Shown: positions 1 through 8,904 of the stretch, in pieces
Position numbering within the stretch: position 1 is the stretch's first letter
How the letters are laid out: each line of letters opens with the position of its first letter
Source: Larix sibirica
Lineage: Eukaryota > Streptophyta > Pinopsida > Pinales > Pinaceae
Length of the DNA: 15,529 nt
Direction of reading: 5' to 3'
NCBI GenBank assembly: GCA_004151065.3
Contig: NWUY0300004277.1
Coordinates: 31,675 to 47,203, forward strand
The notes under the pieces: model-generated
Seen by the model: the letters and a program-made list of their open reading frames with translations, nothing else
What the model was told of the DNA's origin: nothing
The model's database searches: none
Made by a program: the position numbers and the translations under genes

Positions 1-13
1 TATCAGTAATGCT

Positions 14-460
14 ATGGCCGGAGAAAGGCTTGTTGGGCATGCAGATAATTTCTCATATGCTGAACAAGTATGGAACCCCACTAACACTAATTCCACTTCC
101 ATTCCACAAACATATTGTCTTCAAAATCAATACCGTCTCCCATCCGAGAGGATCATCAACGCGAACGGAAACAGAAGTGGAATCGCAATAAGCTCGACAT
201 ATGTTCAACAACTCTTCTCTCAAGGCATAGTGGGCAATCGTTTGGGAGAACGCCCAATAAATCCATAGGACCACCGAGATATTGGAGAAATTCGACAACC
301 TGCACAGAGTATAATCAACAATAACAATGATGTCATCTCAATGAATTTGCGAGATCTTCGACTACAACTGTGTTATCAAGGCCTANGAATTATGTCCTTC
401 AAATCAGCTTATCATTTAATAATCAAAACTTACAAGGACACCTCAACCCGAGGTTTATAG
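14..460 (+). pseudogene. Degenerate Asn-rich reading frame, unrecognised (weak SAP-like segment)
   Basis: One frame stays open from the ATG at 14 to the TAG at 458-460, about 148 codons, broken only by a TAG at 266-268. Codon 386-388 contains the ambiguous base N. The composition looks protein-like: Asn/Ser/Gln-rich at first, with an IINNNND run just after the internal stop. A leucine-patterned stretch around 343-435, containing LRDLRLQLCYQGL and then FKSAYHLII, resembles the helix-extended-helix pattern of SAP DNA-binding motifs, but the fit is loose and the usual Gly before the Lys is absent. I do not recognise the protein. It is the only + strand frame in the left part of the window that looks coding, so it may be an exon relic of a host gene or a fragment of another element. 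The frame may begin before the window. A shadow frame on the minus strand (298-53) looks less protein-like. Confidence 0.35.
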
Positions 461-867
461 CCTGTTGAACTTATGGCCTGTGACTTCCCCATTGACAACA
501 TGCCTTGGACAGATGGGTAAGGGTGAGTTGTTCCTCATAGATACTACCTTGATCAATAATTGACTTATGAAGAATGAACATGACAAGTGGAACTTGAAGT
601 TTGAGAAGGAAGATAACAATTATTCTTTTCTTTTTTTTCCTCACAAAAACGACTACTTTTTTGTATTGTCAAAAACAAGGTCGAGGGCGAACCGAACAAC
701 ATGTAGTTACAAAAATGCTCCTTCTAAGATAAGTGATATAGATCCTATAGTTCATGGCTATATACAAAATACAAACTGCAAAATAGTTATATTCGTCTAT
801 GATCCAACTATTTCTATAAGCTTGACTAGTATAGATTTGGTTAAACTCTCCTAGATACAAAATACAT
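461..867. other. Stretch without a clear gene
   Basis: This AT-rich stretch separates two coding relics of opposite orientation. A GGTAAG at 516-521 resembles a plant 5' splice donor, and a pyrimidine-rich tract lies at about 622-641, but nothing ties them into an intron. A + strand frame at 567-854 encodes 95 residues with no recognisable motif and a composition that could come from AT-rich DNA. I do not call it a gene. Confidence 0.4.
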
Positions 868-1443
868 TTAAACCTCATAGAAAAACTTTAAATTGAAATT
901 AGAAATGAACACCCGAAGCATTTGGCTTCTGTTCTGCTTTGGAAGAAGAATGGGGAGAATAGATTCCCCACTATCAACCTTTACATTCTCATTTAAACTT
1001 TCAAGGACAACCAAGCCCAGCGAGTTTCTGTCCATTACATAACTGAAATTGTGAGTCTTTCCAAAGTCCTTAGCAAATTCCTGCAACATTGTGATTATTT
1101 TTTCCCGAGCTTCCTACTTCCCTTTCCAAATTCAATTTCATTTTCATCCATTAGTAGTTTTTCCCTCATATGCTTCATTTGGGACTCCATAAGATCATGT
1201 TTAATATTGGCAATGAATTGATCCCTAGCATATTTAACCTCCCATAATTTATGCCAACTAGCGAACTTTTGACTTTCATTGTCCATAGTGCCTTTCTGGT
1301 CAACCCGAGGAATCACCTCCCTTCTCTCAATAGGGTCCTTGTTTCCTAAATCTTATTCCATTATGCTTTGAAGAGAAATTGTTACCACTTGATTGTAGTT
1401 GCACCCCAAAATCCCAACCAAGGCTAAACTAATTCTAAGACTT
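868..1443 (-). pseudogene. Unrecognised coding relic with charged, coiled-coil-like helix
   Basis: On the minus strand one frame is open from about 1443 to its stop at 1095, with a single internal TAA at 1355-1353. After a frame change a second stretch runs from 1089 to 868 (73 codons). The first part contains IERREVIPRVDQKG, then a strongly charged helical segment (FIANIKHDLMESQMKHMREK, followed by an acidic and a basic patch) with heptad-like spacing of Ile, Leu and Met. The second part includes LGLVVLESLNENVKVDSGES. The low stop density over about 190 codons argues for former coding function. None of the LINE domains seen elsewhere in the window match it, and I do not recognise the family. 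It lies just beyond the 3' tail of LINE A on the same strand, so it could be the 5' part of another element or a host sequence that LINE A landed beside. Confidence 0.4.
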
Positions 1444-1559
1444 CTTTAACTGGCCTAAAAGTACCCATAAGTACTATAATTTGTAGGACCCAGAGCTACC
1501 ACTACCAGGACTTGGGGCACAAACTCAAGATCAATTTTATCAATTTGGATATTTTTTAT

Positions 1560-1794
1560 CCAAGAAAAAAATTTGTATTTCCATTCATTAAGATCAGAAA
1601 TTACATTATTCAATACCAAATGGAAAAAAAATATGGTCGTCAAGAGCATTTAGACTAGTTCTGAGATCATATAAGCAACTAGATGAATTTGGTAATATAT
1701 TTGAGCAGGGACTCAAACATCAGAAAAATGAATTCAAAACACATAGAATTCAAATGGGCATCTCCAAGGAGGATAATGAGGTTCCTCCTTGAAA
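1560..1794 (-). other. LINE A 3' untranslated tail
   Basis: This segment follows the RNase H stop codon (TAA, 1797-1795). It is AT-rich on the minus strand and has no coding character matched to LINE proteins. It includes a GACGACCAT followed by a T-run at about 1627-1640 and ends near A/T-rich runs at about 1547-1575. A clean poly(A) tail is not visible, so the exact 3' end is a guess. Confidence 0.45.
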
Positions 1795-2225
1795 TTATTC
1801 TAGTCTCAAAAGACCAGGATGCATGTGTAAACTCTGTTTAGAGAGATCATCTGCTAATGTATTCAACTCGTTATAAATGTGCTTGAATTGGATAGAGAGA
1901 AATGATCCAGTGATATTCTTCAATTGAGCAACCAAACAAGCTAAGCCATCGTTCCTGATCTCATCTGTACCCAGCATCTAGTTTATCACCAACTATGGAT
2001 CTCTCAACACCTGTAGACTTTGTATACCACTTCTAGAAGCCTACTGAAGCAAATAGAAGAGACCTTTGAATTCAACCAAATTGTTTGTGCCCGGACCCAA
2101 ACACCCTTTCCCCTTAAAATAGTGGTCTTTTGAAAGAAATAACACAAACCCGAGACCACTTGTATGATTATCATTTGACTTGCCTTGTCAAAAAATGACT
2201 CGGGTCGATCCTCCGAAATGATCAA
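1795..2225 (-). other. LINE A RNase H domain relic
   Basis: RNase H degrades the RNA of RNA-DNA hybrids during retrotransposition. The first Asp lies in FFDKAS (D codon 2189-2187), in a different frame from the rest. The downstream part contains GTNNLVEFKGLFYLLQ with Glu at 2073-2071, then LRDP with Asp at 2001-1999 where GDS is usual, and ends with KHIYNELNTLADDLSKQSL, the typical C-terminal signature of plant LINE RNase H. Three in-frame stops (2043, 1995 and 1980) plus one frameshift break it. The catalytic carboxylates themselves remain recognisable. Confidence 0.8.
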
Positions 2226-2480
2226 GGGAGCTATCTCTCTTACTAGTCTTATGTTGCATTGAGAACGATAATATTATAAGAGACACAAAGCAAGATAAGA
2301 GACCTAGAATGGAGGCAATAATGGACCTTCAAAAATGACTTTGTTTCTTTCAATCCAGATGCCCCAGGCAATTAGCCGAGGAAGACCTCTAAATGGAAAA
2401 AGATATGGAATTGTGAAATACCGTTCCACAGATTGTCCTATCCAAAGATTTGAAACTTTTAAAATCATTTTATCCTCTTG

Positions 2481-2710
2481 CTAAACCACTTTGAAAAAAT
2501 GGCAGTTTAAAAATAGATGACCCATCGTTTCTTCATTAGCCTTGCATAGAATACGCATGCTCAAACCCTTGAAATTGTACTTATGCAACCTTTCCCAAGT
2601 CAATGCATGATTACCCAAAACCAACCAGAAGTGTAAAATACTTTTGGGTGGAGCTTTAATCTTCCACAGTTTACTCCACCACCATTTGGGCTCAACTGGA
2701 TTCATAGTGA
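2481..2710 (-). other. LINE A zf-RVT (zinc-binding) domain
   Basis: The minus-strand frame beginning at 2897 carries WWWSKLWKIKAPPKSILHFW, then LTWERLHKYNFKG, then LCKANEETMGHLFLNC. This is the zf-RVT domain found between reverse transcriptase and RNase H in plant LINEs. The first Cys of the usual CxxC pair is replaced by Arg; the second Cys, the His and the last Cys remain. The frame stops at 2481 in what would be the following linker. Confidence 0.8.
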
Positions 2711-3783
2711 AAATCGAGTCACACCCAAGCTTAGCCATGTAGTTTCCTCCTTCCGAGTTGTAAATCCATTTCAAGACATCAGATTCACCAAAGAAACGGA
2801 TATGAGACTGATAACCATAAGACAATAATTCTCCAAGGGTTCCTTCCAATAATCCCTTAGGCCAAGGTCCTTTACTGATAACCAACCTTGATTCCAAATT
2901 GTAGTCTCCTTTGGCTTACCAATTTTTTCTAAAGTCACTTTACCGATAGCTTGTAGGTGTCTGATTATTTCCAACAGGAGGCGATCTCTACCCTAAATCC
3001 CCATGACTGCATCACACCCCACATGAACAAATCTCCCATTTTCAACTTTCCAAGCTAAAAATGGAGCAAGCATAGAAAAAACATTTAAAAGTGCTTTCCA
3101 TTTATTAGAAATAAATTGATAGTTTTAAACCCTTCTTCTCATTGAATCGGTCATAGAGACTGGCGCTATATATTTTGCTATAAGAATATCCTTCCAATAG
3201 GTTTCTTTATATATAAAGTTCCATAGGGATTTTACAGCAAGGACCTTGTTGAAATGGAATATGTTATTCAACCCCAATCCCCTGATGATGTGGGAGCAAC
3301 TAAGTCATTCCAACCGACCTAGTGGAATCCTTGATAGTCCTTTCTATTTTTACAAAAGAAATTGAAGCAAATTTTGCGAATGGCATCCAAGGTAGGTTTT
3401 GGAATATGTGCCAACAAATGCTAGTATACCAGTATGGCTTCCAAGATTGATTTAATCACAACCAATCTACCGCCTCTTGAAATCCAATTATTGCACCACA
3501 AATTCATTATGGCCTCTACCTTGGAAATCAATCATATCCAATCATGTTTACCATACATGCTAGGTTTGAGAATGAAAACTAAATGGGGGGCAACCTCTTC
3601 CATCTTACAACATTCAAATGGAAAATATCTTCTCAAGAAGTCTCTCTGAGCAAATTGGTTGAGAAGGATATATAGTGAATATTTATGCTCATTGATTTCC
3701 ATACCAGTTTCCCTGCAAAAAAGTGATAAATTTTCCTCTAAGCATTGACAATCCATAACAGATTGTGCATAAAATAGGAATAT

Positions 3784-3795
3784 GTCATCAACAAA
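3784..3795 (-). other. LINE A reverse transcriptase catalytic FVDD motif
   Basis: These four codons read FVDD, within LMFVDDIFLF. They correspond to the YADD/FADD box (motif C) holding two of the three catalytic aspartates. A frame change separates this segment from motif A near 4107, where the first Asp has been lost. Confidence 0.85.
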
Positions 3796-5095
3796 CATAA
3801 GATGTGTTGTGTTTTCTCGACCATTTAAAGACACCCACAGAAATTTTATTATGGATCTTTCAAATAGCAATAATCTACTTAATCATTCAATCACCAACAA
3901 AAACAAATAAGGGGAGAGAGGGCATCCTTGCCTTAAAATGCAAGAGGATTTGAAGAAGGACGATCCTAAACCATTGATCAAAGTTGTGAAATAAGGAGAG
4001 ACCACACAACCCATTGTCTAATTTGTCAATTGTATACTAAAGCCAACACGAAGAAGAACTAGGCGGATGAAAATCCAAGAAACTTTGTCATAAGGTTTCA
4101 ATAGATTAACTTAAGAGATGACACCTTTTGATTATGAATCTTAATAGTGTGCAACCCTTCCTGGGTTGAACCAACTACTTCATGGATCCACCGTCCTTTA
4201 AGAAAATCAAATTGCTCCCTAGAAACATACCTAGAAAGAAGAGGCTTGATTCGAACTACTATGATTTTGGCAATAATTTTATATACACCATTGCATAAGG
4301 AAAGATGTCGAAAATCTGCAAATGTGGCTAGACGATCCCTTTTAGGAATCAAAGTCAGAAATGTAGAATTCAAAGTGATCAGGATTATACCTGCCAGCCT
4401 AACTTCTTCCACTACCTTCGACAAATCGTCACACAACAAATCAAATAAGTCTACAAAACATTTGGGTGGCCACTCGTCTAGGCCCCAGACTTTTGTCTCT
4501 TTGGAATAACTTCAGTACAACAAGCAACTCCTCCTTCGAAACAACCTAAAACAGATCATCATTATCTTCTTGTTCAACCATTCGCATAATTTTTCCAATA
4601 ACCCACAACATTCCCCCCATATCATAATTCCCAGTGTCTTGATAGAGGTCCTTGAAGTTCTCCATTGCTAATCTTGCTAAATTTTGAAACCCCCTAACTA
4701 AGGTTCCATTAGAATCTTGAAGCTCCCAAATGGTATTATAATTCCATAGATGAGATGCATAGTTTTGAAAAAAAAATGTATTTTGATCCCTTGCCTCTAG
4801 CCATAAAGCCTGACTTTTGAACCTCCATTCCATTTCAATATCACCGAGGATCTTGTGTTTAAGGCTTTCTAATGAGACAACCCCTTGTCTAATGATTTTT
4901 GAGGGTAGGCCCACATGATAGGCCCACAGGATAGGCCGAAAAAAGAGCTTCCAGATGATCCTCAATCTCCACTAAATGTGCTTCTTTGGATTTTCTCTTT
5001 TCTTGATTCCAAGGCATCACAACTTCCATCAGCTTACAAAGGGATCCTGCAAATTGAGAGCAAGTACTAGACCCTTTTCTATCATTCATCGGCCA

Positions 5096-5983
5096 TTACT
5101 TCTCCTTCACTAACCTTTGAAACTCAAGATCCATAGCCCATCCTGAATTATATTTGAAATGTGAACTAGGTTTTCGATCTGGTTTTCCTATTTCCAAGAA
5201 AATGGGGAAATAGTTTGAAAATAAACTAGGCCCTACATAAGACCGAAAGATGTCCAATTCTAAGACCAAATTTTCATGCATAAAATATCTATCACGACCG
5301 AAAGATGTCTAATTCCAAGACCATATTTTGAAATGTGAACTAGGCCCTACATAAGACCGAAAGATGTCCAATTCCAAGACCATATTTTGAAATGTGAACT
5401 AGGTTTTCGATCTTGGTCTCCATCACGCTTTGTTGCTCCAAGTTGGTTCAAGAACCGATAGCTTGATATCCAGCCAACCCTTGTCTTCAAATATATATCT
5501 AAAATAAGGAGCTAGATTGTCTTCCCTTGTTAATGACCCCCAAATTTCCTCTCCAAACAACATCAAACTTAAATTGCCTCCTGCAATGAGGCCGTCTGAG
5601 TGGAAATGTATTTGATCTAATAAAGAAGACAAAAAATCCTATCAATTATTGTATGGACCATAGATGTTCAAAATAAGGAAGGTTGTACTCAACTCTGGAC
5701 TTAAGACTTCAGAACGCAGCACTGAATTACAAGCAAAACTATTATCAATTTGAATATTTCGAGAGAATACAGTGATCAGACCACCTGATCTTCCATCCAC
5801 ATCCAAAGAAAAAATATAGATTTGAGGAAATGACTTCTCTAGTAGCGTAATAGCAGAAACACTTGCAACCATTATTTCTTGAAGTAACAAAATATCTGGC
5901 TTCTCCATCGCTACTATTTGCTTGAGGGATCTTATTTTGGATTTCCCTCTCAATCCATAAACACTGATAGATGCAATCTTCAT
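5096..5983 (-). other. LINE A APE-type endonuclease domain
   Basis: This domain nicks target DNA to prime reverse transcription. The frame is almost constant from 5983 to 5089, interrupted by a stop at 5642 and by the repeat cluster at 5224-5403. LLQE is present near residue 35 and LILNIYGPYNN near residue 105. The segment from 5632 has GGNLS, then EEIWG and LEPTWSN, which match the plant LINE endonuclease pattern. The Asp of GDLN is replaced by Asn, and the terminal SDH reads SNY, so the nuclease is inactive independently of the frame breaks. Confidence 0.85.
5152..5414. repeat. Cluster of imperfect short direct repeats in LINE A endonuclease
   Basis: A unit starting GACCGAAAGATGTC occurs at 5241, 5296 and 5355, so the spacings are 55 and 59 bp. 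The second and third copies (5296-5344 and 5355-5403) are nearly identical over 49 bases. AACTAGGCCCTACATAAGACC occurs at 5224 and again near 5338. TTTGAAATGTGAACTAGG followed by TTTTCGATCT occurs at 5153-5180 and again at 5387-5414. The pattern indicates several rounds of local duplication within the endonuclease coding region, presumably after the element stopped being active. Confidence 0.9.
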
Positions 5984-5985
5984 TA
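5981..5985 (-). promoter_or_regulatory. TAATG stop/start overlap between ORF1 and ORF2, LINE A
   Basis: On the minus strand the five bases read TAATG. TAA (5985-5983) ends a frame whose last ~55 codons are open and basic (for example LERLVGNQIRSMRGKAK, then MSILGVLSAG). ATG (5983-5981) starts the endonuclease frame. The one-base overlap is the arrangement shown to support termination-reinitiation in the silkworm LINE SART1. Its use here is inferred. Confidence 0.7.
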
Positions 5986-7575
5986 AAGAACCCCTGATGG
6001 GGTATTTCCTGCGCTAAGAACTCCCAAGATACTCATCTTCACGCCTTGAGAAATTTCCCTTTTAGCCTTCCCGCGCATGGAACGTATTTGATTTCCGACC
6101 AACCTTTCAAGGGATAGAGCTAATTGTAGGCTCATCCATACCCATACCACCTTTCAAAATATTTCCTTTGATTATCAAGCAAAGAAAATAGGGTCCCCTG
6201 GCACTCCCTTTAGAATTTAGGTTGCCTTGGTCCATACAAATGGACGGGATAGTCTGATCACTTGGGGACGAATCACTAGACAACCCAATCACTAATTCCC
6301 CTCTTGAGCAAATTATAACTTATAAGTCCTCTCTCCCTGATCATCATGACAAGTGGTGATAGGACTCGTCAGTGATTCCATAATGTTTTCTAAAGGAGGA
6401 GGCTCAGTAACCGGCCTCGAAGGCGGCATTGTCCCTTTCGTCATCTCTGCACAACTATGCAACATCATGGCCTGTTTATCAACCTAACTAAGAGACATGT
6501 TTAACCCCTCAAAGAATTCCTCCATAGATGGAGCGGGGAGTCCATAGGGAGAATAAGATCCCTAATGATAACGTTGTTTTCATAAGTTTCCTTTGCTTCC
6601 ACCTTTTCTCCTACTCCATAAGAAACCCTAGGATCTACCACATAGTACGAAACACTTTGATCACCATACTGAGGTTCTTTGCGATATTGGATTCGTTTCC
6701 TGAAAGATAAAGAGCAATATGCAACCACGTGCCTGTATAGATGGCATTTGGCACACCAAAATGGGCCATTGAGTAGTCCAACCATTGTGTGGAGATGTAT
6801 TCATCAACCACCAAGTTGATAGATTTAAACAACCCCTTCTAAGCATTGACTTCCACCAAAATTCGAGCCACGGATCTCTTTTGAGAGGAGAACATGTCAA
6901 CGTCTACTGCTACGAATTTTCCAATAGCATCGCCTATGGATTTAAATCCGTCTTGTGACAAAAATTCCAATGAAAATCATGGAAGCTTGACCCAAATCAG
7001 GAATGATTCCAGAGTGTCTTTCCCTGGATCAAAGAGGGGATGCCAATGCTTCCTAACTAATAGGGATTTGCCTAGGATCCAAACTTGATGTAAGATTTCT
7101 CATCTTCCTCCAAGATTTTGAAGTGAAAACCAATCCAACCCCTCGCCAACCATGATAAATCCAACAACTTAGATAACAACGAACACTAATTCTCCTTTTC
7201 CCAAGACACCATAACTTCCTCAAAAACCCTACGACCACAAAATTTCCTGATTAGCCTCTTTCCCACCGGGCAAAGGATCTGCATGACGAGAATGTATTTT
7301 CCCACCACTAGAGCAATTCCAGACCCCCTAACCCAAAACCTTCTTCTTCTTCTCACCGACAACCAAATTTTTTTGGATCTTAGAGCGAGTTGCAAGTTCC
7401 ACCAACTCCAACCTACTCCCAATAAAACCACCAAATTGATGATTTGAACATTTGGAAGGGAAATCAATGGAGTAATTAGTGCAAGGTGAGGGATAAGATG
7501 CATCATGACTCGACATGGGCAAGGAAAAATCTGGGTGCCAAAGTAAGCTAGAGTACACCAGGCCAACCTCACCAC
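5983..7575 (-). pseudogene. LINE A ORF1 relic (DUF4283-like, CCHC zinc knuckle)
   Basis: This is the RNA-binding (gag-like) protein of LINE A. The DUF4283-like region lies at about 7210-6840 and is spread over two frames: LLSKLLDLSWLARGWIGFHF, then WILGKSLLVRKHWHPLFDPG, then LESFLIWVKLP before an in-frame TGA. It continues with GFKSIGDAIGKFVAVDVD and the typical VARILVEVNA just before a TAG near 6840. A frame change follows, and the zinc knuckle sits at 6755-6714. The C-terminal part, through about 6290-5983, is Ser- and Lys-rich and ends at a TAA overlapping the ORF2 ATG. At least three stops and several frameshifts are present. The real start is uncertain because coding character continues upstream to 8729. 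Confidence 0.8.
6714..6755 (-). other. CCHC zinc knuckle of LINE A ORF1
   Basis: Fourteen codons read CAKCHLYRHVVAYC, an exact C-x2-C-x4-H-x4-C spacing, preceded by GPFW. The glycine usual before the His is Arg here. Zinc knuckles of this type bind the element RNA in plant LINE ORF1 proteins. Confidence 0.85.
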
Positions 7576-8729
7576 CCGTCGCCGACTAACTCTTCTTGAG
7601 CACCACTAACGAACCAATACCCCATCGTGATTGCTTGCCAAACTGTAGATCATGCTGAAGAAGGTCCAAACTTTGAGAAGAAACGTCATGTACCTCAGAG
7701 CAATCATGAAGTCCAACTCCTGATTTGTTCACTGGAAAGATCTTCACAAGCTCAGGGTAAGAGCCAAATTGTGTGAAAAGGCCTAAGTCTGACGTCTTCT
7801 GACAACTTCTGACCAGAATCACCAAACCCTGAGCGGGCCCTGATGTGAGCTCATCCTGAGTCAGAGTGGGGTAATCATTTGCCAAATTGGAAGCAAAATA
7901 CAATTTAACCTCATCATCCCAAAACATTCCTTATTGTGCCATCGATTTGGATATTTACTATGCCTCTGTAACAAGTACCATGATTTAACAATCTAGTTTG
8001 AGTGCTTACCTCCCACAAAGAAAGAGCAGATGGCATCGAAGGAGCACTATGAAGATTCAAGTGCAACCCTTCAATACACTCCAACCTAGCTCAAACATAC
8101 TTCGTCAAATCACTATAGTTATTTGAGAGTAGACCTTGAGTAAGCTAATGATCTCCACCCCATAACTGAGCATCAATATACTTCAAAATTCTCAAAGACC
8201 ATTTACCAAAATGAAAACTATTGCATGAATAAACATGGAATAAATATTCAATAATAGGCCCACCATCTTCAATGTTTACACCCGCAATAGTAGTTTCCTT
8301 GCTCAAATGGGACATATGGAGATTCAAAGGGAAACTTTCGACCCCTTGACTATCACCAAGCCAAAACTGTTCTTCAATCTTCTCTATATTTCTCCAGAGA
8401 TCATCACTGCAACAAATCCAAAAAATGCTGAAAGAGGTGAGCCCACCACCTTCAAAATTCACAAAAAAATGATGACCTCTGTTCATAACTAAGTTCCAAC
8501 CCTCATTGATAGACTGATCCATATGTGTTGATCGTGAATTCAACTGCCTCCCAAGGATCCCAGAGAGACAACTAAAACCCACATCACCCCAAATAATGAA
8601 ACAACTTCCTACCGAAGGAGAAGGCGTTATAACATTCATATGATGTCTAGAAACATCACCAATCTTGTCGCCGATGTGAGGGAAGATCAATTGTACATGA
8701 GTAATCATCATTACCATCAAATCATGCAA
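7328..8729 (-). pseudogene. Unidentified coding relic upstream of LINE A ORF1 (N-terminal extension or separate ORF)
   Basis: One minus-strand frame runs from 8729 to the TGA at 7916-7914, about 272 codons with only two internal stops (8147-8145 and 8093-8091). A neighbouring frame takes over at 7927 and runs to 7328 with one internal stop (7588-7586). Random sequence would give about 13 and 9 stops, so this is former coding DNA. The first part is hydrophobic and aromatic, with segments such as FFVNFEGGGLTSFSIFWICC and MSHLSKETTIAGVN. The second part is more polar and ends in a Lys run (EKKKKK). I recognise no domain in either. It flows into the DUF4283 part of ORF1 with no gap, so it may be an unusually long N-terminus, an extra ORF, a 5' leader ORF, or a captured host sequence. 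The 8729 end is a TTG codon following a stop, so the true start is unknown; an ATG near 8754 in another frame is a candidate. Confidence 0.5.
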
Positions 8730-8904
8730 GTGAAGGGGACGGTTTCATGAGGCTTCATTAACTGACCTCTGAGCTTATTGAAGACTTGACTAAATGTGGG
8801 TTATACCATTGGATTTCCATGCCACTTGGCGATTTCTCCACGCAAAACATGTACACTATGTTGCAGGCTTAAATTCCTATAATTTTTGGCCATGGAGTCT
8901 ATAG
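8730..8904 (-). other. Junction spacer: LINE B 3' tail and LINE A 5' leader
   Basis: These bases lie between the stop codon of LINE B ORF2 (8907-8905) and the first coding-like codon belonging to the LINE A side (8729). No poly(A) run or target-site duplication is evident. The boundary between the two elements must fall here unless the 8729-7328 relic belongs to neither. The short distance leaves little room for two complete untranslated regions. Confidence 0.5.

Larger units (their letters stand above)
1795..5983 (-). pseudogene. LINE A ORF2 relic: endonuclease-reverse transcriptase-RNase H
   Basis: This is the replication protein of LINE A, about 1,400 codons long and broken into several frames. 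It starts at the ATG 5983-5981, which overlaps the ORF1 stop. The endonuclease (5983-5096) retains LLQE but has a degraded N-terminus (SISVYGLRG where SWN-x-RG is usual), GGNLS in place of the usual GGDLN, and SNYFP in place of the SDH motif. The linker to the reverse transcriptase (5089-4546) contains WRFKSQALWLEARDQNT. The reverse transcriptase runs from about 4439 (LNSTFLTLIPK, SLCNGVYKIIAK) through RQGCPLSPYLFLL near 3920 to FVDD at 3795-3784. The thumb-side GGRLVVIKSILEA lies near 3460, zf-RVT at about 2700-2481 and RNase H at about 2225-1795. The overall order and length match full-length plant LINE ORF2 proteins. The frameshifts and stops make it non-functional. Confidence 0.9.
1560..8729 (-). 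mobile_element. LINE A: decayed plant L1-type non-LTR retrotransposon
   Basis: Reading leftwards on the minus strand, the domains come in the order expected of a plant LINE: DUF4283-like ORF1, CCHC zinc knuckle, APE-type endonuclease, reverse transcriptase with FVDD, zf-RVT and RNase H. Hits fall in at least three frames with many stops, so the copy is inactive and old. The limits are uncertain. The left limit is set at the end of an AT-rich 3' tail. The right limit is where a coding relic of unknown identity begins; that relic may or may not belong to the element. I could not identify a poly(A) tail or a convincing target-site duplication. No LTRs are visible. Confidence 0.85.

Noticed and set aside
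517-521. GTAAG as a splice donor of the relic at 14-460
   Set aside because: It falls after the stop of that frame, and no matching acceptor or downstream exon is visible.
567-854. A 95-residue + strand open frame
   Set aside because: AT-rich, no motif, no flanking signals, and overlapped by an equally open frame on the other strand (878-669). Not enough to call a gene.
1455-1649. A 64-residue minus-strand open frame at the 3' end of LINE A
   Set aside because: It lies after the ORF2 stop, with AT-rich composition and no LINE domain; best read as 3' untranslated sequence and flank.
7336-7351. CTTCTTCTTCTTCT microsatellite
   Set aside because: A short run of four triplets encoding a Lys run on the minus strand; too short to be notable.
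7186-7575. The whole 129-residue minus-strand frame as one real ORF1 exon
   Set aside because: Only its downstream part continues into the DUF4283 region. Its upstream part overlaps another frame (7558-7328) that is in phase with the preceding relic, so the frame switch lies inside it.
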